Source: Labilibaculum antarcticum
Lineage (GTDB): Bacteria > Bacteroidota > Bacteroidia > Bacteroidales > Marinifilaceae
DNA length: 64,000 nt
NCBI RefSeq assembly: GCF_002356295.1
Contig: NZ_AP018042.1
Coordinates: forward strand, 5,654,992-5,718,991
Direction: 5' to 3'
This document shows, piece after piece, positions 8,983 to 17,286 of the stretch. Positions within the stretch are counted from its first letter, which is position 1, and every line of letters begins with the position of its first letter. The notes beneath the pieces are model-generated. The model did no database searches, had not been told where the DNA came from, and was given only the letters and a program-made list of their open reading frames with translations. Both the position numbers and the translations under genes were made by a program.

Positions 8983-10656
8983 ATGTGTGGATTTGTAGGA
9001 GTTTTTGATTTGAAGGTAGACGCACAAGAGCTGCGCCCTCAAATTTTAGAAATGTCTAAAAAGATTCGTCACAGAGGTCCAGACTGGTCTGGAATATTTT
9101 GTGATGAAAAAGCGATTTTGTCTCATGAGAGACTATCGATTGTAGATCCTCAATCGGGAGGACAACCACTTTACAGCAAAGACGGTAATCTGGCTTTGGC
9201 TGTTAATGGTGAAATCTATAATCACATGGACATTCGAAATCAGATGAACGGGTCCTATGAGTTCTTAACGAAATCTGATTGTGAAGTTATCCTTGCTTTA
9301 TATCAAGAAAAAGGTATCGATTTTATTGATGATCTAAATGGTATTTTTGCATTTGCTTTATACGACAAAAAGAATGACTGCTACCTAATTGGTCGTGATC
9401 ATATGGGAATTATTCCATTATATCAGGGATGGGACAAACATGGTAACTACTATGTAGCTTCTGAACTAAAAGCTTTGGAAGGCTATTGCAATAAAATTGA
9501 AGAATTTCTTCCTGGAAAATTTTTATACAGCAAAGACGGAGTTGTTAAAGAATGGTACCAGCGTGATTGGCAAGATTACGAGAATGTAAAAGACAACAAA
9601 ACAGACATGGCTGTTCTTCGTAAAGGTTTGGAAGATGCTGTTCATCGTCAATTGATGTCTGATGTACCTTATGGAGTATTACTTTCCGGTGGTTTGGATT
9701 CATCTGTAATTTCAGCTATCGCAAAAAAATATGCTGGGAAGCGCATTGAATCTGGCGATCAGAAAGATGCTTGGTATCCTCAACTACACTCTTTTGCTAT
9801 TGGTTTAGAGGGTTCTCCTGATTTGGCAGCTTCTCGTGTAGTAGCAGATCATATTGACACCGTTCATCATGAAGTAACCTTTACTGTTCAGGAAGGTTTA
9901 GATGCAATTAAGGATGTAATTTACCACTTGGAAACATACGATGTAACCACAGTTCGTGCTTCTACTCCTATGTATTTACTAGCGCGAGTTATTAAATCGA
10001 TGGGAATTAAGATGGTTCTTTCTGGTGAAGGTGCCGACGAAATGTTTGGTGGCTATCTTTACTTCCATAAAGCACCAAATGCCAAGGAATTTCATAACGA
10101 ATGTTTACGTAAATTAGATAAGCTACACCAATACGATTGTTTACGTTCGAACAAATCGATGGCTTCGTGGGGAGTTGAAAGTCGTGTACCATTCTTGGAT
10201 AAAGAATTCCTTGATATTGCCATGCGAATTAACCCAGACGACAAAATGTGTACTGATGGGAAAATGGAAAAATGGATACTTCGTAAAGCATTCGAAGACT
10301 ATTTACCAGAAAGTGTAGCTTGGAGACAAAAAGAACAATTCTCCGATGGAGTTGGTTACAATTGGATCGACTCTTTAAAAGAAATTGTCGAAAAGGCTAT
10401 TTCTGATGAGCAATTGGCAAACGCTAAATTCCGTTTCCCAGTTAATCCACCTATGTCGAAGGAAGAGTATTACTACAGAACAGTATTTGCAGAACATTAC
10501 CCTTCGGATACAGCTGCAGCATGTGTACCATCGGTGCCATCTATTGCTTGTAGTTCTCCCGTTGCAATTGCTTGGGATGCTTCATTCCAAAACAATGCAG
10601 ATCCTTCGGGAAGAGCCATTAAAGCGGTTCATAACGACGCATACAAAAATAAATAA
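8983..10656 (+). CDS. asnB: Asparagine synthetase B (glutamine-hydrolysing)
   Basis: Makes asparagine from aspartate, glutamine and ATP in the cytosol. The open frame begins at 8893, but the true start is the ATG at 8983. The product then begins MCGFVGVF, and Cys2 must become N-terminal as the glutaminase nucleophile; the resulting 558 aa is close to the ~554 aa of E. coli AsnB. The N-terminal class II amidotransferase domain has RHRGPDWSG and LAVNGEIYNH. The synthetase domain begins around residue 210, with the PP-loop LLSGGLDSSVIS and the SGEGADEMFGGYLYFH substrate region. The Ala-rich C-terminal tail (SDTAAACVPSVPS) is typical of bacterial AsnB. Monocistronic with a strong terminator. Confidence 0.96.
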   Translation: MCGFVGVFDLKVDAQELRPQILEMSKKIRHRGPDWSGIFCDEKAILSHERLSIVDPQSGGQPLYSKDGNLALAVNGEIYNHMDIRNQMNGSYEFLTKSDCEVILALYQEKGIDFIDDLNGIFAFALYDKKNDCYLIGRDHMGIIPLYQGWDKHGNYYVASELKALEGYCNKIEEFLPGKFLYSKDGVVKEWYQRDWQDYENVKDNKTDMAVLRKGLEDAVHRQLMSDVPYGVLLSGGLDSSVISAIAKKYAGKRIESGDQKDAWYPQLHSFAIGLEGSPDLAASRVVADHIDTVHHEVTFTVQEGLDAIKDVIYHLETYDVTTVRASTPMYLLARVIKSMGIKMVLSGEGADEMFGGYLYFHKAPNAKEFHNECLRKLDKLHQYDCLRSNKSMASWGVESRVPFLDKEFLDIAMRINPDDKMCTDGKMEKWILRKAFEDYLPESVAWRQKEQFSDGVGYNWIDSLKEIVEKAISDEQLANAKFRFPVNPPMSKEEYYYRTVFAEHYPSDTAAACVPSVPSIACSSPVAIAWDASFQNNADPSGRAIKAVHNDAYKNK

Positions 10657-10679
10657 ATATCGTAACAGATAATGAAAAA

Positions 10680-10712
10680 GGCCATTCGCATGATGCGAAT
10701 GGTCTTTTTTCT
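10680..10712 (+). terminator. Rho-independent terminator of asnB
   Basis: GGCCATTCGCA (10680-10690) pairs with TGCGAATGGTC (10694-10704), with one G-U pair, around a 3-base loop, then six T residues. Confidence 0.9.
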
Positions 10713-10796
10713 CGTCTTAGTAATTCGAGATTTTCACTTCTATTTTGCAGAATACAAAAAGACTAGACATAAAGTTTTAAGTATCCCTAAAACTTC

Positions 10797-10804
10797 TATA
10801 TTTG
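10797..10804 (+). promoter_or_regulatory. Bacteroidota -7 box upstream of the methyltransferase gene
   Basis: TATATTTG matches the TAnnTTTG consensus exactly, 71 bases before the start codon at 10876. The upstream TTTTAA at about 10776 is only a weak -33 match. Confidence 0.4.
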
Positions 10805-10875
10805 CATTGAAACCATTATTATTCAACTCAAAAATTTCATTTAAGGATTGAGTTCTATAATTTAGAAACAAATCT

Positions 10876-11577
10876 ATGAAAAAGTTAATCAATTTATTTG
10901 CTATCAGACCGAACCTGAGACGTTTTTTGACTTCCTATTACCGCAATGATTTAGCATTTGACATAGAGGTTCAGCTTAGAATGCGGGCACTGAATTCTTC
11001 CTGCGAATACATTGAAAAAAATATGGTTGACGTCCCCATATTTAACAAGGCTTACGATGCATTGGATTATGCCTTAAACGAAATAAATTTAGAAGGACTT
11101 ATTTGTGAATTTGGTGTATGGAAAGGTAAATCCGCCAACTACATTGCCAAAAAAACCTCAAAAACGGTACATGCCTTTGATTCCTTTGAAGGATTGCCAG
11201 AAACATGGTTGACAAGTCACAAAAAAGGACATTTTGCTTTAAATAACATGCCAGTGTTCGAAAAAAATGTTATTATCCACAAAGGATGGTTCGATGAAAC
11301 TCTACCTCAATTTGTTAACGAATACACTAACAAGATTTCCTTTTTGCATATCGACTGCGATTTATACTCTTCAACAAAGACTATTTTTAAGTCCCTGAAT
11401 AATCAAATTACAAAGGGCACCATCATTTTGTTCGATGAATATTTTAATTATCCATTTTGGGAACATCATGAATACAAAGCATTCCAAGAGTTTGTGCAAG
11501 AAAATAATATAAAATATGAGTACCTGTGTTATAGTTCAAAAAAATTCGGTTCGAAAGTTGCTGTGAAAATCCTCTAA
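10876..11577 (+). CDS. TylF/MycF-like SAM-dependent methyltransferase
   Basis: Cytosolic class I SAM methyltransferase, 233 aa. The SAM-binding motif is GLICEFGVWKGKSANYIA. HAFDSFEGLPETW follows, a hallmark of the TylF/macrocin O-methyltransferase group, then FLHIDCDLYSSTKTIF and ILFDEYFNYPFWEHHE, which carry the metal-binding acidic residues expected of these Mg-dependent sugar O-methyltransferases. In bacteria outside antibiotic clusters such enzymes often methylate sugars of surface polysaccharides; the acceptor here is unknown. It stands alone, with no glycosyltransferase genes beside it, and has a TATATTTG box 71 bases upstream. Confidence 0.85.
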   Translation: MKKLINLFAIRPNLRRFLTSYYRNDLAFDIEVQLRMRALNSSCEYIEKNMVDVPIFNKAYDALDYALNEINLEGLICEFGVWKGKSANYIAKKTSKTVHAFDSFEGLPETWLTSHKKGHFALNNMPVFEKNVIIHKGWFDETLPQFVNEYTNKISFLHIDCDLYSSTKTIFKSLNNQITKGTIILFDEYFNYPFWEHHEYKAFQEFVQENNIKYEYLCYSSKKFGSKVAVKIL

Positions 11578-11751
11578 CAAGCTAAAAATTAAATAAACCT
11601 TGCCTTCATCTTTTTCTAATCGCCTTAATGCCATTTTTTTTGATCTGACAGGAGAACGATTGTGCAAAACTATTACTGTAAAAGTTGAACCAGCGAGGCT
11701 TTCTCCCAATAATGTTCTAATTTAGCAGATTCAAATTAGAGAACTATTTCC

Positions 11752-12738
11752 ATGCTAAATAAGAAGAAAGAACACCCAAAAGAAAAATCAAAATTACATC
11801 CTAGAAATAAAAATCGTTCTCGATACGATTTTAAAAAACTAGTAGAAACTTGTCCCGAATTAGCGCCTTTTGTTATTCTGAACAAGTACGAGGATGAATC
11901 GATTGATTTTGCCAATCCGGATGCGATAAAAATGTTGAATAAATCATTACTGATGCATTTTTATGGATTGGATCATTGGGATATTCCTGAAAATTACTTG
12001 TGCCCTCCTATCCCGGGAAGAGCAGATTACATTCATCATATTGCAGATTTATTGTGCCAAAACAACTATGGGAAAATTCCTATGGGCAATAAATTTACTT
12101 GTATAGATATTGGCGTAGGAGCTAATTGCATTTATCCTATTATTGGGAACAACGAGTATGGGTGGTCGTTTATTGGTTCGGATATTGATCCTCTTGCTAT
12201 TGCTTCTGCAGAGAAGATTATAGCTTCCAATCCATCACTAAAGGGGAATGTAAAATGCGTACTTCAAGAGAATTCCAAAGATTATTTTTACGGTGTTATT
12301 CCAAAGGATGAATTGGTTGATTTATCGATTTGCAATCCTCCTTTTCATGCCTCTGCCAAAGATGCTCTGGAAGGATCAATGCGCAAAACAAGAAACCTTT
12401 CCAGCGAAAAAGTGACTAAGCCAAGTCTTAATTTTGCAGGACAAAGCAACGAGTTGTGGTGTGATGGCGGAGAAGAACGCTTTGTTAGGAACATGATTAA
12501 TCAAAGTAAGAAATTTGCAAAGTCATGTTTTTGGTTTTCAACACTAATCTCGAAAGAATCGAACCTTAAAAGTGTTTATCAAGCTCTTACCGAAGTAAAT
12601 GCTACAAAAATAGAAACTCTACCTATGGGACAAGGGAACAAAATAAGCAGAATTGTTGCCTGGACTTTCTTATCGAAAGAAGAACAACAGAGATGGAAAA
12701 ACGTAAGGTGGAATAATCAACCTGAAAAAAAGAAATAA
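11752..12738 (+). CDS. rlmF: 23S rRNA (adenine(1618)-N6)-methyltransferase RlmF
   Basis: Methylates A1618 (E. coli numbering) of 23S rRNA using SAM. The 328-aa protein shows the whole RlmF/YbiN signature: N-terminal LHPRNKNRSRYDF, WDIPENYLCPPIPGRADY, the SAM-binding DIGVGANCIYPIIG, the N6-adenine methyltransferase catalytic motif NPPFHASAKDA, then ELWCDGGEERFVRNMI and RIVAWTF. Length and motif order match E. coli RlmF closely. No partner genes; it ends about 150 bp before a rho-independent terminator. Confidence 0.96.
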   Translation: MLNKKKEHPKEKSKLHPRNKNRSRYDFKKLVETCPELAPFVILNKYEDESIDFANPDAIKMLNKSLLMHFYGLDHWDIPENYLCPPIPGRADYIHHIADLLCQNNYGKIPMGNKFTCIDIGVGANCIYPIIGNNEYGWSFIGSDIDPLAIASAEKIIASNPSLKGNVKCVLQENSKDYFYGVIPKDELVDLSICNPPFHASAKDALEGSMRKTRNLSSEKVTKPSLNFAGQSNELWCDGGEERFVRNMINQSKKFAKSCFWFSTLISKESNLKSVYQALTEVNATKIETLPMGQGNKISRIVAWTFLSKEEQQRWKNVRWNNQPEKKK

Positions 12739-12885
12739 GCTATCAACAGCATCAAAAATGAAATTAACATTTGATATTCTAATTATTACACACAATATTT
12801 AGATCAAATAAGTTCATTTAGATAAAAAATTAGTTATACCCTGACATGAACGGCTTGCTTAGAATCAGAGCATGACGGGTACTTC

Positions 12886-12926
12886 AAAAGACCAGACAGG
12901 TTTCTAAAACCTTTTTGGTCTTTTTG
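12886..12926 (+). terminator. Terminator downstream of rlmF
   Basis: AAAAGACCA (12886-12894) pairs with TGGTCTTTT (12916-12924). Inside it AGGTT pairs with AACCT, giving a two-part stem, and a T-rich tail follows. The rest of the 12739-13074 gap has no gene, only the repeat-like element at 12937-13016 and the opposing terminator at 13018-13052. Confidence 0.75.
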
Positions 12927-12936
12927 TTTTGAAAAA

Positions 12937-13016
12937 GCGTTAGGGATTGAAATGGAAACCCCACAGCGAGGAACGAGTGAGGAGTTGGAATGGAAAGCCC
13001 GCCCGAAGGGAACGCC
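12937..13016. repeat. GC-rich structured element, possibly a dispersed repeat or RNA
   Basis: An 80-bp GC-rich block in an AT-rich setting. Its ends pair (GCGTT at 12937-12941 with AACGC at 13011-13015), and it contains short repeated purine words (GCGAGGAACGAGTGAGGAG) and GGAAAGCCCGCCCGAAGGG. From memory it resembles an intergenic element seen repeatedly in Bacteroidota genomes starting GCGTTAGGGATTG. I cannot confirm copy number from one window. It does not encode a plausible protein. Confidence 0.4.
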
Positions 13017-13017
13017 C

Positions 13018-13052
13018 ATAAAAAAAAGGCTGGCACCTGGAAGTACCAGCCA
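13018..13052 (-). terminator. Terminator of the main PUL operon
   Basis: On the minus strand GGCTGGTAC pairs with GTGCCAGCC (plus 13028-13051, one G-U), followed by eight T residues (plus 13020-13027). It closes the operon that ends with GH130. Confidence 0.85.
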
Positions 13053-13074
13053 ATTAAAATCAAAACTAATCTAA

Positions 13075-14043
13075 CTATAATGAATTCTTCTTTATAAAAT
13101 CGATCACTTCGTCGATGTAAGCAAAACTCATACCGACTACCGTATCGGCAGCTCCGTAATAAACGGCAACTTTATTTCCTTCGGTTAAAGCGGCACATGG
13201 GAATATGACATTAGGCACATCGCCAACCAACTCGTAAGGTGCGGCTGGGGCCAACAAATACGGTTGAGAACGGTATAAGACCTTATCGGGGTTTTCGAGG
13301 TCGAGAAGGGCTGCTCCCATGGAATAACGGAACCCGTTACAGGTATTGATTACCCCATGATAAAACATCAGCCAACCCTCGTTGGTTCGAATTGGAACTG
13401 AACCGGCTCCAATTTTGGTACACTGCCATGCACTGTCTGTAAATTCGGACACTTTCATTACACAACGATGTTCTCCCCAATATTTCATATCAGGACTGTA
13501 AGAGATGTAAATATCGCCAAAAGGTGTATGGCCATTATCGCTTGGACGACTCAACATTGCGTATTTTCCATCTATTTTCTCTGGAAACAAAACACCGTTA
13601 CGATTGAATGGTAAAAAAGCATTTTCGCACTGATGATATGTCTTAAAATCGAAAGTATAAGCGATTCCAATTGTTGGTCCGTGGTAACCGTTGCACCAGG
13701 TAATCCAATAGCGATCTTCAATCCAACAAACACGAGGGTCGTATTTGTAATCGGAGTCGATCATATCAGTATTGCCTGCAATCATTTGGATAGGATCATG
13801 ATTGATGTCCCAATTGATTCCATCTTTACTAAAACCGGTAAAAATATTCATTTGAACCGACTTATTATCACATCGGAATACTCCGGCAAAGCCATCCTCG
13901 AAAGGTACTACTGCGCTATTAAAAATACTGTTTGAGGATGGAATATCGTACCTTCCGATTACAGGATTTTGTGAAAATCTCCACATCACATCAGTACATC
14001 CTTCTGGCCTATCTTCCCAAGGCATATTTGCTTTACTAGTCAT
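13075..14043 (-). CDS. GH130 beta-1,4-mannoside phosphorylase (Man-GlcNAc type likely)
   Basis: Inverting phosphorylase releasing mannose-1-phosphate from a beta-1,4-mannoside. The 322-aa five-bladed propeller has no signal peptide, so it acts in the cytosol. Recognisable GH130 segments are [56 protein letters not shown] with the catalytic Asp in DPR, and the phosphate-binding Arg/His positions near [16 protein letters not shown]. These match my memory of the GH130_2 group, whose members cleave Man-beta-1,4-GlcNAc from the N-glycan core. Last gene of the PUL operon, after two transporters, so it probably handles an imported disaccharide. Subfamily and substrate are inference. Confidence 0.9.
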   Translation of the reverse strand: MTSKANMPWEDRPEGCTDVMWRFSQNPVIGRYDIPSSNSIFNSAVVPFEDGFAGVFRCDNKSVQMNIFTGFSKDGINWDINHDPIQMIAGNTDMIDSDYKYDPRVCWIEDRYWITWCNGYHGPTIGIAYTFDFKTYHQCENAFLPFNRNGVLFPEKIDGKYAMLSRPSDNGHTPFGDIYISYSPDMKYWGEHRCVMKVSEFTDSAWQCTKIGAGSVPIRTNEGWLMFYHGVINTCNGFRYSMGAALLDLENPDKVLYRSQPYLLAPAAPYELVGDVPNVIFPCAALTEGNKVAVYYGAADTVVGMSFAYIDEVIDFIKKNSL

Positions 14044-14107
14044 TTTCAGTTCGTTTATTCTATATTTATTATCAATAATATTTGACTTTGATTGTAAACT
14101 TATCGTT

Positions 14108-15973
14108 TCAATCCTCTTTGGTTTCTTTTTTGCAATACTGATAATCTGCTGGGTAATCTTCGAGCTTTTTATACCAGGTATAATAAAGTATAATGCTCGT
14201 AATTATAAACAATGCAACCACCCACGACAATGAGCTGTACTTTCCAATCACAAAATAGATAGGGATAAGCGGTAACATCATTTGCCATCCTACTCCAATG
14301 GTACAATTGAACATGTCTTTTAAGAAATCGTTATTCGGTTCGGCTTCTGGTTTTTGAGCTTTTAATTTTAAATAAACCGGTTTCCAGAATCCCCATGGAC
14401 GAACACTTTCATAAAATTTAATTAAAACCTCATCGGATTCAGGTTTGGTTAGTAAACTGCCAACAACCGAAGAGGCAAAAGAGAATAGGAAAATGTACGG
14501 GAAAGCATAAATTGGAGACACTTCGGGAAACACCAGAGGTGCAACCAGGGAAACAATCAATCCGGCAAGCATTCCGTAAAAATAGCCATAACCGTTAAAT
14601 CTCCACCACACCCATTTCAAAAGGTTTGATGCGGTATATCCGCCAAACAAAGCTCCTACCAGCCATTTCATTACAGTATCGATACTTTCGGCAAAAAAAC
14701 CAAAGAATATTCCTACAATTACAACTGCGAATGACGACAAATAACTCATTCGAATGTATTTCTTTTGAGAGGCATTCGGATTGATGAATTTTTTATAGAT
14801 ATCGTTTACAATATAAGCTGGTCCGGCATTTACATTTGCGGCAAAAGTGGACATAAAGGCCGCAATTAATCCGGCCAGCAATAAACCTTTAGCTCCATCG
14901 GGAATAAAATTATTTAAAGCATAGGGCAAAACCATCTCAAAATCGATATTAGGCCCCATTTTATTGAATTCAGGAGCCAGATAAACCAAAGCCAAAGCGG
15001 CTAAACCTGCAATCATCAAATAGCGGGGTACGAATAATACCAAAGATACAATTCCACTCATTTTAGCTGCATCTTTAGGTGTTTCGGTAGAAAGTATGCG
15101 TTGCATATCGTAACTGGGTACAGGTCCGGCAATACTTACCAGTACTCCTTTAAAAATCATCATCATCATCAAAACCGAGAACATATTATATCCGTCGATA
15201 TCAATTTTGTTGTTTACCGCAGGAATTAGATTACTCCAATCTAAATCAAGAGTCCAGCCAAAGGATATATCAGTCCAACCTGCAGGTACGGCAGCTGCTA
15301 TCTGCTCTGGTGTAACTAAGGAAATAGCAATTACGCCTACCATTATACAGGCAATAGTCATAATCACAAACTGAAGTACTTCCGTAAAAACCACTGAGTA
15401 CATTCCACCTTTAACAACATACAGGGTGGTTAAGCCCATGATGAGAATCGCATACATGTTCTCCGATTTAATGCTTAGACCCAAAACAGTGGCATGCAAA
15501 TCCCAAGGAAAGAATGTTTGTGCGAATTTACCCACTCCAACAAATCCGTAGGTAATAAAACCGATTACACTGACAATGGCAAAAAGCACCACTATTAAAT
15601 GCGAAAGTTGTGATCCCCGGCCATCACCAAAACGGGTTTTCAGCCATTCAGCTCCTGTCATTACATTCGAACGCCGCAACCAGACAGCCATGAACATCAT
15701 TAGAAAAATTTGATTCCAAACCGGCCATAACCAAGGTATCCACAGTGACTTTAAACCATACACAAACAAAATAGTAACCGTCCACATGGTTCCGGTAATG
15801 TCGAACATACCCGATGCGTTGGAAACTCCAAGCATGTACCATGGTATTTTATTTCCTCCCAAAAAGTAATTAGACAGGTTTTCTGATGCCTTTTTTGATA
15901 GAAAATAACCAATGAATATGGTTAAAATAAGGTATCCTACAATTATGGATAAATCGAGTGTAGATAAGTTCAT
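14108..15973 (-). CDS. Sodium:solute symporter (SSS family), sugar type
   Basis: Inner-membrane sodium-coupled transporter of 621 aa with 13-14 predicted hydrophobic helices. The SSS pattern begins at the N-terminus ([20 protein letters not shown], then [24 protein letters not shown]) and includes [12 protein letters not shown] after the TM6-TM7 region. A long C-terminal part has a cytosolic loop ([15 protein letters not shown]) and a further helix, as in larger Bacteroidota SSS proteins. It lies between the AmpG-like MFS gene (10 bp upstream) and GH130 (64 bp downstream) in the PUL operon. It probably imports a mannose-containing mono- or disaccharide released in the periplasm; the ligand is not readable from sequence. 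Confidence 0.9.
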   Translation of the reverse strand: MNLSTLDLSIIVGYLILTIFIGYFLSKKASENLSNYFLGGNKIPWYMLGVSNASGMFDITGTMWTVTILFVYGLKSLWIPWLWPVWNQIFLMMFMAVWLRRSNVMTGAEWLKTRFGDGRGSQLSHLIVVLFAIVSVIGFITYGFVGVGKFAQTFFPWDLHATVLGLSIKSENMYAILIMGLTTLYVVKGGMYSVVFTEVLQFVIMTIACIMVGVIAISLVTPEQIAAAVPAGWTDISFGWTLDLDWSNLIPAVNNKIDIDGYNMFSVLMMMMIFKGVLVSIAGPVPSYDMQRILSTETPKDAAKMSGIVSLVLFVPRYLMIAGLAALALVYLAPEFNKMGPNIDFEMVLPYALNNFIPDGAKGLLLAGLIAAFMSTFAANVNAGPAYIVNDIYKKFINPNASQKKYIRMSYLSSFAVVIVGIFFGFFAESIDTVMKWLVGALFGGYTASNLLKWVWWRFNGYGYFYGMLAGLIVSLVAPLVFPEVSPIYAFPYIFLFSFASSVVGSLLTKPESDEVLIKFYESVRPWGFWKPVYLKLKAQKPEAEPNNDFLKDMFNCTIGVGWQMMLPLIPIYFVIGKYSSLSWVVALFIITSIILYYTWYKKLEDYPADYQYCKKETKED

Positions 15974-15983
15974 TTAATAAAAA

Positions 15984-17270
15984 TTAAATTTCATCTGCTT
16001 CGCTTTCTTCTGAATTAACAAAAGGAACAAATCTTGCTGCTAATAGAGATGGAATTATAACTACAAGTATGCATATAAAAAACAACTTATAACCTAACCA
16101 ATCGCTCATAAAACCACTTAACATACCCGGAAGCATAATGCCCAGATTCATAATTCCTGTAGCAAATGCATAATGAGCCATTTTATATTTTCCAGGAGCA
16201 ACTTGTTGCATCATAAACAACATTAAACCCACAAAGCCAAAACCATATACAAAGTATTCAACCACAACTGCAGATCCGATTAGAAATATACTTTCCGGGC
16301 GATAAATGGCCAATAGAGCATAAATTATAAATTGAATATTAAAAATGCAAACTAGAGTGAATAAGGATTTTTTTAATCCTCGTGCTGAAATATAATAGCC
16401 TGCTAAAATTGAACCTATAACAAAAGCTCCAGAACCAAATACGCCATAGATAAGGCCTATTTGCGAAGTACTAAGTCCCAAACCTCCATCTTCGATTGCT
16501 GCTTTAAAAAATAAAGGAGCTATTTTAATGGCAAAGCCTTCGGTAAATCGGTATAAGATGATAAAGACAATAAACCAACCAATGTGTTTTTTGTGGAAAA
16601 AGGTTTTTATAACATCCCACAAGGTTTTAAATCCCTCATTTAACGAAGCAACCTCACTGCTTGCATTTCCTCCTGATGGTAACATTTTAATATGATACAA
16701 AGCCAATGAAATCATAATTACAGAATAGGTGAGCATAACGGCCATCCATGCATGTAATACACCAAAACGTTCTTCAAGAATGCCTGCTAAGTATACAAAA
16801 GCACCAGCAGTTAAGATTTTTGCAATATTATACGAAGCACCTTGCCATCCAATATATTTTGCTTGTTCTTTTCCTGATAAAACACTTAGGTAAACTCCAT
16901 CGGCAGCAATATCGTGGGTTGCACCACTAAAGGCTATAACAGCTAATAAAGCAATCGAATATGTAAAGAAATTATCTAATGGCAAGGCCAATGCGACCAG
17001 AGCAAATGTAAATCCTGTTACGAGTTGAGTTGCAACAACAAAATGTTTTTTTGTTTTAAACATTTCCAACATTGGACTCCATAGTGGTTTTAATGTCCAA
17101 GGTAACATGATGAGCGAGGTCCAAAATGCAATTAACGAATCGGATATCTCAAAACTCTTAAACATAAGTACCGATGCTTGAGCAATGGCAATAAATGGCA
17201 AACCCATCGCAAAATATGCCGTAGGAATCCAAGTAGCTGGGTGTTTTTGTTTGTTATTAGTTTTTGACAT
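15984..17270 (-). CDS. AmpG-like MFS transporter
   Basis: Inner-membrane MFS permease, 428 aa and 12 predicted helices. The start (WIPTAYFAMGLPFIAIAQASVLMFKSF), IMLPWTLKPLWSPMLEMF, and AFSGATHDIAADGVYLSVL after helix 4 are typical of AmpG-type importers, which in enterobacteria carry GlcNAc-anhydro-muropeptides. In a mannoside PUL beside GH130, import of Man-beta-1,4-GlcNAc is an attractive reading, because the natural AmpG ligands are also GlcNAc-containing disaccharides. That is inference. It sits 16 bp after GH92 and 10 bp before the SSS gene, so it is co-transcribed. Confidence 0.88.
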   Translation of the reverse strand: MSKTNNKQKHPATWIPTAYFAMGLPFIAIAQASVLMFKSFEISDSLIAFWTSLIMLPWTLKPLWSPMLEMFKTKKHFVVATQLVTGFTFALVALALPLDNFFTYSIALLAVIAFSGATHDIAADGVYLSVLSGKEQAKYIGWQGASYNIAKILTAGAFVYLAGILEERFGVLHAWMAVMLTYSVIMISLALYHIKMLPSGGNASSEVASLNEGFKTLWDVIKTFFHKKHIGWFIVFIILYRFTEGFAIKIAPLFFKAAIEDGGLGLSTSQIGLIYGVFGSGAFVIGSILAGYYISARGLKKSLFTLVCIFNIQFIIYALLAIYRPESIFLIGSAVVVEYFVYGFGFVGLMLFMMQQVAPGKYKMAHYAFATGIMNLGIMLPGMLSGFMSDWLGYKLFFICILVVIIPSLLAARFVPFVNSEESEADEI

Positions 17271-17286
17271 TTGTGCTTAACAGGTG

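Noticed and set aside
12845..12890. tRNA-like wording (AATCAGAGCATGACGGGTAC) upstream of the rlmF terminator
   Set aside because: No acceptor stem, anticodon arm or T-loop could be built around it.
12834..13019. 61-aa minus-strand frame in the rlmF-GH130 gap
   Set aside because: It runs through the terminator and the GC-rich structured element; the translation has no signal, domain or conserved feature.
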